DNA of 5,962 nt from Gammaproteobacteria bacterium (GTDB taxonomy: Bacteria; Pseudomonadota; Gammaproteobacteria; SZUA-152): positions 1 through 5,962 of the forward strand of contig JAUWVK010000099.1 in NCBI GenBank assembly GCA_030617485.1, written 5' to 3'. A program made the translations under genes and the position numbers. Positions 1 to 5,930 of this stretch are shown in pieces (positions within the stretch are counted from its first letter, which is position 1; every line of letters begins with the position of its first letter). Under the pieces are notes generated by a model. The model was not told the DNA's origin, did not search any database, and saw nothing but the letters and a program-made list of their open reading frames with translations.

Positions 1-138
1 GCGCAGCCTGTCATAAAAATGACTTCGACAGTGAAAGTGACCATAACGGTGGAAAGAGTGGCACCGTTGAACAAAATAAAGATTGTAGCGGCGGGGGTAG
101 GGGCTGCCATAGAGTCACAGACAGTGACTTTTGATTAA
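1..138 (+). CDS. Possible 3' end of an unidentified gene (partial)
   Basis: Frame 1 of the plus strand is open from the window edge to a TAA at 136-138, giving 45 codons with no start visible inside a larger context. The peptide ends VTFD and has alternating hydrophobic and polar residues (for example VKVTITVERV), which would suit beta strands. I do not recognise a family. If real, it is the C-terminus of a gene that converges on the SpeE-like gene, whose stop lies 36 bases away. The opposite strand is also open from an ATG at 110-108 off the left edge (36 codons, hydrophobic), but that ATG has no Shine-Dalgarno sequence. I therefore prefer the plus-strand reading. Both calls are weak because the stretch is short. 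Confidence 0.4.
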   Translation, partial: AQPVIKMTSTVKVTITVERVAPLNKIKIVAAGVGAAIESQTVTFD

Positions 139-173
139 ACGGGCGAGTGGAGTCATTCCGCTTATTACCACGG

Positions 174-929
174 TTACTTTTCGGTGATATCGCTTATACG
201 TACATTCAATTTATTCGGGCCGCTGCGGTGGCTGAGTCCTGATATCTGACCGATATTTTCTCGCAATTGTTTGCTGGTGGAATGTTGTTTGAGAAAAACG
301 GCCACGATGTTTTCCAGTTGTGGGATTGTTAGTTTATAGGCAGCCTTGAACTTATTTGCTACCTGTTTACTGGTGAAGTAGGCGGACTCTCTCAACATTT
401 TTGAGTCCACCGTGTTTGCGACGATTAAACCTTTTCTGGTTGTGTGCTTGTTTAACAGGTTAAGCCATTTCGTATTCAGGGGGATTGGCCGGACTCCTTC
501 ACCCTCTATTTCGCCAAAGAGATCATCAATTATCATATCGAAGGGTGGGCCTTTGTATTTTTCCATCCAGGAGATGGCATCAGCGGCGTATAGCTTCGCT
601 ATTCTTTTATTGATACCAAAAAAACGTTTCGCAACGGTAAGATGAACAGGGTTGAGTTCTATGCCAACAATTTCATCTGGCTGAACATGTTTATGCAGTA
701 ACTGAATGACAGAGCCGCCTCCGACTCCCAGCACTAACACTCGCTTAATATTGTCAGGTTCATAAAAGAAGGCAGGGAGCATCAGCAAATCCCACACTGA
801 GCGGGTGATAGGGTGATCTGGATTATATTGGCTGTGGAAGACACCGTCTGTGTACAGGCGGGTGGTATTGCCTGCCTTTCGTATTTCGTAGCGCGTGCCA
901 CGTAATGTTTTTTGCCAGATAATAGCCAA
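174..929 (-). CDS. Spermidine-synthase-like SAM-binding-fold protein
   Basis: The 251-residue protein has a Rossmann fold of the spermidine synthase / class I methyltransferase type. Visible motifs are the glycine-rich loop VLVLGVGGGSV (residues 64-74), an acidic strand end in GIELNP (E91), a DA pair (D117-A118) that typically contacts adenine, and IIDDLFGE (133-140) at the catalytic position. Polyamine aminopropyltransferases usually carry a DSTDP-like motif there and a longer N-terminal beta domain. This protein has DDLFGE and only a short N-terminus, so it is probably not a true spermidine synthase; its substrate is unknown. The start is TTG (929-927): an in-frame TGA lies three codons upstream and the next Met is residue 50, inside the fold. 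The nearest purine-rich site, AGGA, sits 13 nt upstream, which is long. The gene begins 38 bp after btuD with no terminator seen, so it is probably the last gene of the B12 operon. A functional link to B12 is not evident. Confidence 0.85.
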   Translation of the reverse strand: MAIIWQKTLRGTRYEIRKAGNTTRLYTDGVFHSQYNPDHPITRSVWDLLMLPAFFYEPDNIKRVLVLGVGGGSVIQLLHKHVQPDEIVGIELNPVHLTVAKRFFGINKRIAKLYAADAISWMEKYKGPPFDMIIDDLFGEIEGEGVRPIPLNTKWLNLLNKHTTRKGLIVANTVDSKMLRESAYFTSKQVANKFKAAYKLTIPQLENIVAVFLKQHSTSKQLRENIGQISGLSHRSGPNKLNVRISDITEK

Positions 930-967
930 CGTGTTTCAGGGTTCCTAATTTTCGGGTAAACAAAAAG

Positions 968-1696
968 CTATAAAGGAAAAACAATAGGGGGATTGTGGGT
1001 CAGATTCACATCAACTGCAATTCCAAAGGTATCAGTTAGCAATTTTGGCTTCAACACTTCTTCTGGTGTGCCTATGGCAACAATTTCACCCTTATTCATT
1101 AGACATAGTCTATCGCAATACCGTGCGGCCAAACTGAGATCATGAATAGCAACAATGACGCCATGTTTTTCATTGGCGTATGTTTTTAATACATCCATGA
1201 CGGCTATTTGATAATGAATATCCAGGTTGGCGATGGGTTCATCTGCCAACAGGATTCTTGGTTGACCTGCCAACACTCTGGCCAGCCAAACCCGTGCGCG
1301 TTCGCCACCTGAGAGTGTATCTATTTTACGTTGAGAAAATTCCTGGATGCCAGCGGATTTGATAGCTTGTTGAATGGCAGTCGCATCGTTATCACCCCAG
1401 GGCAGTCTGCCGAGTTCAACTACATCGGTGACGTTGATAGACCAGGCGCTATTAACTGCCTGAGGTAACAATCCAACAAGTTGTGCTCGATGTTTTGAAT
1501 CAAACGAATCTGCTGGACTATCGTTGATATGAATATCACCTTCACTTTCAACAATGCCAGTCAGCGCATTCAGTAGCGTGGATTTTCCCGCGCCGTTGGG
1601 GCCGATTAGCCCAAGTACTTCACCCGCGTGCAATTCAACGCTGGCATTCTTTAAGCGTGACTCGACGGTTAGCTGTTGTGCGGATATCAGAGCCAT
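968..1696 (-). CDS. btuD: Cobalamin ABC transporter ATP-binding protein BtuD
   Basis: This is the cytoplasmic ATPase that powers the BtuC permease, 242 residues and close to the usual size for FecE/BtuD-type subunits. All the nucleotide-binding motifs are intact: Walker A GPNGAGKST (32-40), Q-loop glutamine in LLPQ (Q79), signature LSGGE (128-132), Walker B RILLADEP with catalytic E153, D-loop NLD (157-159) and H-loop H185 in AIHDL. The open frame runs upstream to 1879, but that extension lies wholly inside btuC and does not resemble an ABC N-terminus. I chose the ATG at 1696-1694 because GGAAGGAG sits 8 nt upstream and the protein then begins directly at the first beta strand. The start overlaps the btuC stop by 10 nt, which suggests translational coupling. 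By sequence alone it could serve heme or siderophore import; the B12 assignment rests on the riboswitch and the neighbours. Confidence 0.92.
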   Translation of the reverse strand: MALISAQQLTVESRLKNASVELHAGEVLGLIGPNGAGKSTLLNALTGIVESEGDIHINDSPADSFDSKHRAQLVGLLPQAVNSAWSINVTDVVELGRLPWGDNDATAIQQAIKSAGIQEFSQRKIDTLSGGERARVWLARVLAGQPRILLADEPIANLDIHYQIAVMDVLKTYANEKHGVIVAIHDLSLAARYCDRLCLMNKGEIVAIGTPEEVLKPKLLTDTFGIAVDVNLTHNPPIVFPL

Positions 1697-2706
1697 TGCT
1701 TGCGCTCCTTCCACACCAGCCAGATGAACAGTGGCGCGCCGATAAGCGAGGTGAGGACGCCCAGTTTTAATTCCTGACCCGCGGGTAACAAACGAACAAT
1801 AATGTCTGCCACACAGACCAGTATTGCACCCATTAACATGGATGGCAGTAACAGCTTGTCCGGCCGGTGTCCTACCCATGGCCGAACGATATGAGGCACC
1901 ATAAGACCGACAAAGCCGATGTTGCCTGCAACGGAGACTGATGAACCGACGAGGAATGCTGCGCCCAGCACGATAAGCCGGCTACCGCGGGCAACAGAGA
2001 GCCCCATGCTTTCTGCCACCTGATCACCCAGGCTTAGGCCGGCGAGTAAGCGACGTTGCTGCCAAATGAGCGCACTGCCGATAATCAATGCGGGCAATAA
2101 TATATACAGACTGTCCATGCCACGGTTGGAAACCGAACCCAGCAACCAGAACACCAGTTCCTGCATGGCGTAGGGGTTGGGTGCAAAGTTAAGCACCACG
2201 GCCAGTGCTGAACCGGCCAGTGTGGAAATGGCCAACCCGGCAAGAATCACCAGAGAGGGACGACCTGCACCGGCGAGACCCAACATTAGCAGTAGTGCAA
2301 TGGCGGCACCGATTAACCCAGCCACGGCTGTTGCCAACGTTCCCAGCCCTGCGAACAACCCAAAATAAAATACAGTGGCTGCGCCAAGCGCTGCGCCCTG
2401 ACTCGCGCCGACAAGACTGGGATCGGCGAGGGGGTTGCGCAGTAAACCTTGCAGTGCGGCACCACTAAGTCCGAGGGCGGCGCCGACACATAGCGCTAAC
2501 AAGGTTCGTGGTAATCGAATTTCACCAATGATGAGTGCTTGCTGGCTGCTTATGTTTTGTAGCCAGTCTGATAATCCACCGATGACGGATACCGGTGCTG
2601 ATCCATAACCGAGTGAAATCCACGCCACTAATATAACTGCAGTAATAAGCACAGCAAGAAGCGTTGTGAACGGGGGAGCTGAGGAATGTTTAAATTCAGC
2701 AGGCAT
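1687..2706 (-). CDS. btuC: Cobalamin ABC transporter permease BtuC (FecCD family)
   Basis: The 339-residue inner-membrane permease belongs to the FecCD family, whose members usually have about ten transmembrane helices and work as dimers. It is very hydrophobic, starting with a helix at about 13-32. Family signatures are clear: RLPRTLLAL (64-72) leading into the SGAALQGLLRNPLADP stretch (81-96), the cytoplasmic coupling-helix region GFVGLMVPHIVR (264-275) that contacts the ATPase, and the C-terminal GVLTSLIGAPLFIWLV (316-331). The frame is open up to 2775, but those extra residues overlap the end of btuF and are hydrophilic. The ATG at 2706-2704 lies 2 nt after the btuF stop and has AAAGGAA upstream, though the AGGA core is 12 nt from the start, which is long. 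The arrangement suggests coupling with btuF. Family homology alone would also allow heme or siderophore transport; the riboswitch points to B12. Confidence 0.92.
   Translation of the reverse strand: MPAEFKHSSAPPFTTLLAVLITAVILVAWISLGYGSAPVSVIGGLSDWLQNISSQQALIIGEIRLPRTLLALCVGAALGLSGAALQGLLRNPLADPSLVGASQGAALGAATVFYFGLFAGLGTLATAVAGLIGAAIALLLMLGLAGAGRPSLVILAGLAISTLAGSALAVVLNFAPNPYAMQELVFWLLGSVSNRGMDSLYILLPALIIGSALIWQQRRLLAGLSLGDQVAESMGLSVARGSRLIVLGAAFLVGSSVSVAGNIGFVGLMVPHIVRPWVGHRPDKLLLPSMLMGAILVCVADIIVRLLPAGQELKLGVLTSLIGAPLFIWLVWKERKQWL
1705..1712 (-). promoter_or_regulatory. Strong ribosome binding site of btuD
   Basis: The minus strand reads GGAAGGAG followed by an 8-nt spacer and the ATG at 1696. 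It lies inside the last codons of btuC. It is the best Shine-Dalgarno match I noticed in the operon, and it decides the btuD start against the longer open frame reaching 1879. Confidence 0.8.
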
Positions 2707-2708
2707 TT

Positions 2709-3575
2709 TTATAATTGTTCCTTTAACTGTGCCTGAAGTTGTTTGATCAAATCTCTGCTCCATGGTCCCGGGCAATGCCAGCGCCAGTCATCGGTATTGA
2801 GCCAACGGTCTTTTGATATTACCTGCTTAAGCACCGGATGTTTGGCAAAAAGGTTAGCCAGTGCTACCGAGTCTGGGGTTGACCATAGTATGGCATCCGG
2901 TGGGCTGGTGACGATCTGCTCCAGATCGAGATTGCTGTAACCCTTGGAGGTGAGATAGTTGTCCCAGCCGGTATGTTGGAGTAAATCATCTTCAAAAGTG
3001 CCACGCCCGGTTCCTATGCCGTTCGGGCCTAGTAATAATAATTTCGGCTTTACATGTTGATTAGACATGGCTTGAGGTATTTTTTCTGTTGCGAGACCAG
3101 GGTTACCAATTACAGGCTTGCCAATCATTGAGAGTAAACGTTGTTCGTAGTGGTCTACCTCGGAAAAGCTTTTTGGAAGGGCCAGTATTTCAACGTGTAT
3201 CCCCAGTTCCTGTAAACGACGTCGTAACATCAGGGCGTTGTATTCACCGGTGATGACTAAATCCGGATTAAGTTCGAGAATTTGTTCCAGGCTACCATCG
3301 TGGCTGGGCCACTGTCTGGTCATCCAGTCAACAGGATACTGATGAACCAGAGGTGATAAGGCCAGTACCTGTGATGGATCGGCATATTTCACCAACATCC
3401 AGTCGGTACAAAGATCCAGTGATAGTACTTTGTTAACTGGTTTGCTTTTGATTGCAGCAGCATGCGCTGGTAAAAATGAAATATACGTTAAAATAAAACC
3501 GACGAAAAACATACACAGCCATGCCGGCATATTGAATCCCGACATGGCTGGTGCATTGATTTTGCTTAGTTGCAT
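2709..3575 (-). CDS. btuF: Periplasmic cobalamin-binding protein BtuF
   Basis: This 288-residue protein is a class III periplasmic solute-binding protein (the Fe/B12 binding family with a rigid linker helix). Its role would be to collect corrinoid delivered by BtuB and dock on BtuCD. A long N-terminus precedes a hydrophobic segment (about 18-36) and a signal-peptidase site in PAHA, with likely cleavage near residue 39; the absence of a lipobox suggests a soluble protein. The first lobe opens with VLSLDLCTDWML (50-61) and contains SLEQILELNPDLVI (95-108), the pattern usual for this family. W89 lies near where E. coli BtuF has its B12-contacting Trp66, but that match is by eye. The C-terminus has WHCPGPW (266-272). 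The mature form has two cysteines, C56 and C268. The start at 3575 is 9 nt after the btuB stop and lacks a good Shine-Dalgarno. A start at Met16 (3530), preceded by GGGA, is an alternative, but it would leave the signal peptide without a basic residue. Confidence 0.87.
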   Translation of the reverse strand: MQLSKINAPAMSGFNMPAWLCMFFVGFILTYISFLPAHAAAIKSKPVNKVLSLDLCTDWMLVKYADPSQVLALSPLVHQYPVDWMTRQWPSHDGSLEQILELNPDLVITGEYNALMLRRRLQELGIHVEILALPKSFSEVDHYEQRLLSMIGKPVIGNPGLATEKIPQAMSNQHVKPKLLLLGPNGIGTGRGTFEDDLLQHTGWDNYLTSKGYSNLDLEQIVTSPPDAILWSTPDSVALANLFAKHPVLKQVISKDRWLNTDDWRWHCPGPWSRDLIKQLQAQLKEQL

Positions 3576-3584
3576 GACAGCAAT

Positions 3585-5546
3585 TTAAATGTCGCCCTCA
3601 AAGGTGATATAGATGGCACGTTCAGGTAGCGGGTAATAGGAATATGGAGGCGTTAACCACCCAACATAGTATCCCGCATCAGCAGTATGTACATCAGTCA
3701 GGTTATTTATCAGTATTTTTGCACGCCATTCGTTGAACTGTTTGCTGTAACTCATGTTCATCTGAGTGTAGCCAGGTAACTGTTTGCCTATATTGGTATT
3801 ATCATCGCCGAAGTAACGTTTGCTTGTGTGTGTTGCATCGAGGCCTAATTGACTATTTGCGCTTATTTTATAGCTGCCTGACAAGCTTATCTTATCTCGT
3901 GGTACTAGCGGGATGGCTTTGCTTTTATTGATGCCGGCAACGAAGTTGGCTTTACGGTATGTATAACCGGCATTGACAGATAATTGCGAACTTACTGCAT
4001 GACTGACATTGAAATTGAGGCCCTCATGACGGGTTTTATCGAGGTTGGTATTCGCGCTGCCGTCGAAGGCGATTTCGTCAGTGACATCCATGCGGAATAG
4101 ATTGGCAGTGAGTTTCATGCCGTTATTAAATTTTTGTCGAGTACCAATTTCATAGTGCAGAGCGGTCTGCGGTTTTATGAGAGTAAAATCACCGGTGGTA
4201 AAGTTCCACATCTCATCGAGAACAGGGCTGCGGAAGCTTTTGGCAATACGAACGTAGTTAAGGGCGCCATAACTGTGTTTACGGTTTAAGGTAATATCCC
4301 AGCTATTGGTGCTGTCTTTGCGTTTGTTATTAAGGCTGCCTCCTATATCGTTGGCCTCAACTTCAATGATGTGATGCCGAAACCCGAGATTCAATTTAGT
4401 GGTTTCAGTGATTGTTATGGCATCGTTAAGATATATGCCATAACTATCTTGTGTAATGTCGCGTGTGTTATTGGAGTTAAAAATAGGGCTAAATGGGTCA
4501 ATATAGACAGTTGATGCGTCAAAGTTGCTGCGATAGAAATCAAACCCGCCCACCAGAGCATGGCGGCCGTAGGTTTGATTCGCTCGTGGCGTTAGAGACA
4601 AAGTGCTGAGTTCCGTGTCAGCGGTGTACAGACCATAATCAATGGATACATAGTCTTGATGTTTCTTGCTCACAGTGATTTCTGTTTTGGTGTGTTCGCT
4701 TTCAAAGAAGCCTTCTATAGAATGTCGTCGTTGCCTGGCGCGGTCCGCGCTAGCTGCACTGGTAGGAGTTATTTTTGTTGTGGGTTCATCCAGAGCCCCA
4801 GGTAAACCACCATGTTCACGACTGAGGTTGATGCGGGCGCCATAAGTCCAGGTGGAATCTTCTCGGCTTAGCTCACCCATGAGGCTGAAATTATCGTTAT
4901 CGTTGTTGTCGCGGTAGCCATCGGAGATAAGTCTATCAAAGGCAAGTGATAATGCCGTGTTGTTGACAATGGTGCGAATATCAGCTGATAGGCGCTGGGT
5001 CTGGAAGGAACCGACCTGTAGTTTAATGCTGCTATGTTCGCTATCGTAACCATTTTTAGTGACGATGTTGATGACACCACTTACGGCGTTGTCACCATAG
5101 AGTACCGTGCTACTGCCATGTACGATCTCAATTTGAGCGATACTGTCTAATGGAATAATAGCGAGGTTGATACCTTGTAGATCTATATCATTGAGGCGAC
5201 GCCCGTTGAGCAATACCAGGGTGTTTGATCCGCTATTGTCGCCGAAGCCACCCATATCTATTTTGGCATTAGAGCCAGAGATACCGAATAGACTGGACAC
5301 ACTGATGCCAGCCTGAGTCTTGAGCACATCCGATAATGTTGTGGCATTGCTCATGGCAATATCATCAGCAGTAATGGCGGTGATATTTACAGGCGCGGTA
5401 TCAATGCTGGCTTCAAAACGGGTCGCAGTTACCACCACCGGCGCAGCCTTCATGAAAGAATGGGGTTCTTTATCTTCCGCAAGCGCAGAATTTGAAACGA
5501 TTAAGAGTGAGAGGGCTGAACAGGTAAGAATTAAAAGCTTTTTCAT
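3585..5546 (-). CDS. btuB: TonB-dependent outer-membrane cobalamin receptor BtuB
   Basis: The 653-residue protein is a TonB-dependent receptor, somewhat longer than E. coli BtuB (614). A Sec signal peptide (MKKLL, hydrophobic core, cleavage after SALA at about residue 23) is followed by a TonB box, APVVVTATR (35-43). The plug domain (about 44-165) shows family motifs including TLSDVLKTQAGISV (70-83), LVLLNGRRLND (110-120), IEIVHGSSTVLYG (139-151) and AVSGVINIVTK (154-164). The rest is the 22-strand beta barrel. An Asp/Asn-rich loop near 209-220 (DGYRDNNDNDNF) resembles the TDNDGF loop of E. coli BtuB, which takes part in calcium binding; this equivalence is inference. The C-terminus is YITFEGDI, so the usual aromatic final residue is followed by a four-residue tail. 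The ATG at 5546 has GGAA 7 nt upstream. Specificity for B12 comes from the riboswitch upstream and the btuFCD genes downstream. Confidence 0.92.
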   Translation of the reverse strand: MKKLLILTCSALSLLIVSNSALAEDKEPHSFMKAAPVVVTATRFEASIDTAPVNITAITADDIAMSNATTLSDVLKTQAGISVSSLFGISGSNAKIDMGGFGDNSGSNTLVLLNGRRLNDIDLQGINLAIIPLDSIAQIEIVHGSSTVLYGDNAVSGVINIVTKNGYDSEHSSIKLQVGSFQTQRLSADIRTIVNNTALSLAFDRLISDGYRDNNDNDNFSLMGELSREDSTWTYGARINLSREHGGLPGALDEPTTKITPTSAASADRARQRRHSIEGFFESEHTKTEITVSKKHQDYVSIDYGLYTADTELSTLSLTPRANQTYGRHALVGGFDFYRSNFDASTVYIDPFSPIFNSNNTRDITQDSYGIYLNDAITITETTKLNLGFRHHIIEVEANDIGGSLNNKRKDSTNSWDITLNRKHSYGALNYVRIAKSFRSPVLDEMWNFTTGDFTLIKPQTALHYEIGTRQKFNNGMKLTANLFRMDVTDEIAFDGSANTNLDKTRHEGLNFNVSHAVSSQLSVNAGYTYRKANFVAGINKSKAIPLVPRDKISLSGSYKISANSQLGLDATHTSKRYFGDDNTNIGKQLPGYTQMNMSYSKQFNEWRAKILINNLTDVHTADAGYYVGWLTPPYSYYPLPERAIYITFEGDI

Positions 5547-5553
5547 TGGTGTT

Positions 5554-5557
5554 TTCC
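5554..5557 (-). promoter_or_regulatory. Weak ribosome binding site of btuB
   Basis: The minus strand reads GGAA, then a 7-nt spacer and the btuB ATG. The site is minimal for the first gene of an operon. It overlaps a 7-nt stretch (5550-5556) that is perfectly complementary to 5631-5637, so it may be blocked by RNA folding when B12 is bound upstream. Confidence 0.5.
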
Positions 5558-5559
5558 AT

Positions 5560-5602
5560 TTTGACAGAGTTGTTAAAAACGTTAATAAAAAACGCTGTCA
5601 AA
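5560..5602 (-). repeat. Inverted repeat just upstream of the btuB start
   Basis: In the transcript, TTTGACAG (5602-5595) and CTGTCAAA (5567-5560) form a perfect 8-bp stem around a 27-nt A/T-rich interior. That interior contains a smaller CGTT/AACG repeat. The 3' arm ends 2 nt before the GGAA of btuB, so the structure could control ribosome access as part of the riboswitch expression platform. There is no T run right after the stem, so it does not look like an intrinsic terminator. Both arms contain TTGACA on one strand or the other, but no good -10 box follows in either direction. Confidence 0.5.
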
Positions 5603-5620
5603 CGGATGGCTCCGCGCCGA

Positions 5621-5674
5621 CTACAATGGTGAAAACAGTGAAGGATCAGGACAAAGAATTTTCCTGATCGCCAT
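5621..5674 (-). CDS. Possible 17-codon upstream ORF in the btuB leader
   Basis: An ATG at 5674-5672 opens a frame encoding MAIRKILCPDPSLFSPL and ends at a TAG (5623-5621), 74 nt before the btuB start. A G-rich run (CCGGGGGG) sits a few bases upstream of the ATG but is a poor Shine-Dalgarno match. The ORF covers the whole 5644-5669 hairpin and the 5631-5637 segment that can pair with the btuB ribosome binding site, so translating it could change the leader fold. A short ORF of this size can arise by chance, and I know of no family. Confidence 0.2.
   Translation of the reverse strand: MAIRKILCPDPSLFSPL
5644..5669 (-). repeat. Perfect 8-bp hairpin in the btuB leader
   Basis: The transcript reads GATCAGGA (5669-5662), a 10-nt loop and TCCTGATC (5651-5644). 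Flanking GATGGC (5675-5670) and GCCATC (5610-5605) can also pair, which would enclose this hairpin in a larger domain. The following bases (CTTCACTGTTTTC) are not a U tract, so I do not call a terminator. It lies between the aptamer and btuB and is a candidate element of the expression platform or an RNA processing site. Confidence 0.5.
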
Positions 5675-5704
5675 CAACACCCCCCGGTAGACGAACGACA
5701 ACGC

Positions 5705-5930
5705 ATCGGCGGCAGGTCTCCTGGCTATCGGCTCAAATGGCGGCAAATCCCTTCCCAAATCGTGCTTCTATCTGTTTGAAAGAAGTGTGACTCAGTGGTT
5801 TAGTAGTGTTTGTTGGTAATGCACTACTTTTTGCAGCCTAACCGAATACAGTTGCGGGGACAGCTTCAGTTGCTTGCTAAGCGTTTAGTAAAAAACGAGG
5901 GCAAACGTGAATTCCCTATTAATCCAAACG
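5705..5930 (-). promoter_or_regulatory. Cobalamin riboswitch (adenosylcobalamin aptamer)
   Basis: Read on the minus strand, the conserved blocks appear in the canonical order. AATAGGGAA lies at the 5' side (5921-5913). GCTGTCCCCGCAACTGTA follows at 5864-5847, a near match to the core GCTGCCCCCGCAACTGTA. A 7-bp stem-loop AGTAGTG/CACTACT (5828-5822 with 5808-5802) comes next, then CCACTG (5798-5793), TGGGAAGGG (5757-5749) and the B12 box GCCAGGAGACCTGCC (5725-5711). The aptamer precedes btuB, as in E. coli and many proteobacteria, where ligand binding represses receptor synthesis. No terminator with a U tract follows, so control is probably at translation. The outer P1 stem could not be resolved confidently and the ends are approximate. 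The promoter presumably lies at or beyond the right edge of the window. Confidence 0.95.

Noticed and set aside
113..132. Hairpin AGTCAC/GTGACT followed by TTTT as a terminator for the plus-strand gene.
   Set aside because: The stem is only 6 bp, not GC-rich, the T run is short, and it lies before the TAA of the partial frame. A second weak stem at 146-162 has no clear T run either. I see no convincing terminator between the convergent genes.
412..645. Plus-strand open frame inside the SpeE-like gene, and similar short frames inside btuC, btuF and btuB.
   Set aside because: All are antisense or out-of-frame shadows of genes with clear family motifs, and none shows a domain of its own.
1697..1879. 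N-terminal extension of the ATPase frame up to 1879.
   Set aside because: It lies entirely within btuC, has no ABC-domain character, and a strong Shine-Dalgarno marks the ATG at 1696.
2707..2775. N-terminal extension of the permease frame up to 2775.
   Set aside because: It overlaps the conserved end of btuF (including the WSRDLIKQL region), is hydrophilic, and the ATG at 2706 fits directly after the btuF stop.
5561..5592. TTGACA boxes in the inverted repeat 5560-5602 as promoter -35 elements.
   Set aside because: At 16-17 bp spacing the -10 positions match TATAAT at only about half the bases in either direction. The TTGACA on each strand is explained by the palindrome.
5320..5667. Plus-strand open frame of 115 codons opposite the start of btuB and its leader.
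   Set aside because: It is antisense to the btuB signal peptide and plug coding region, shows no recognisable motif, and has the look of a shadow frame.
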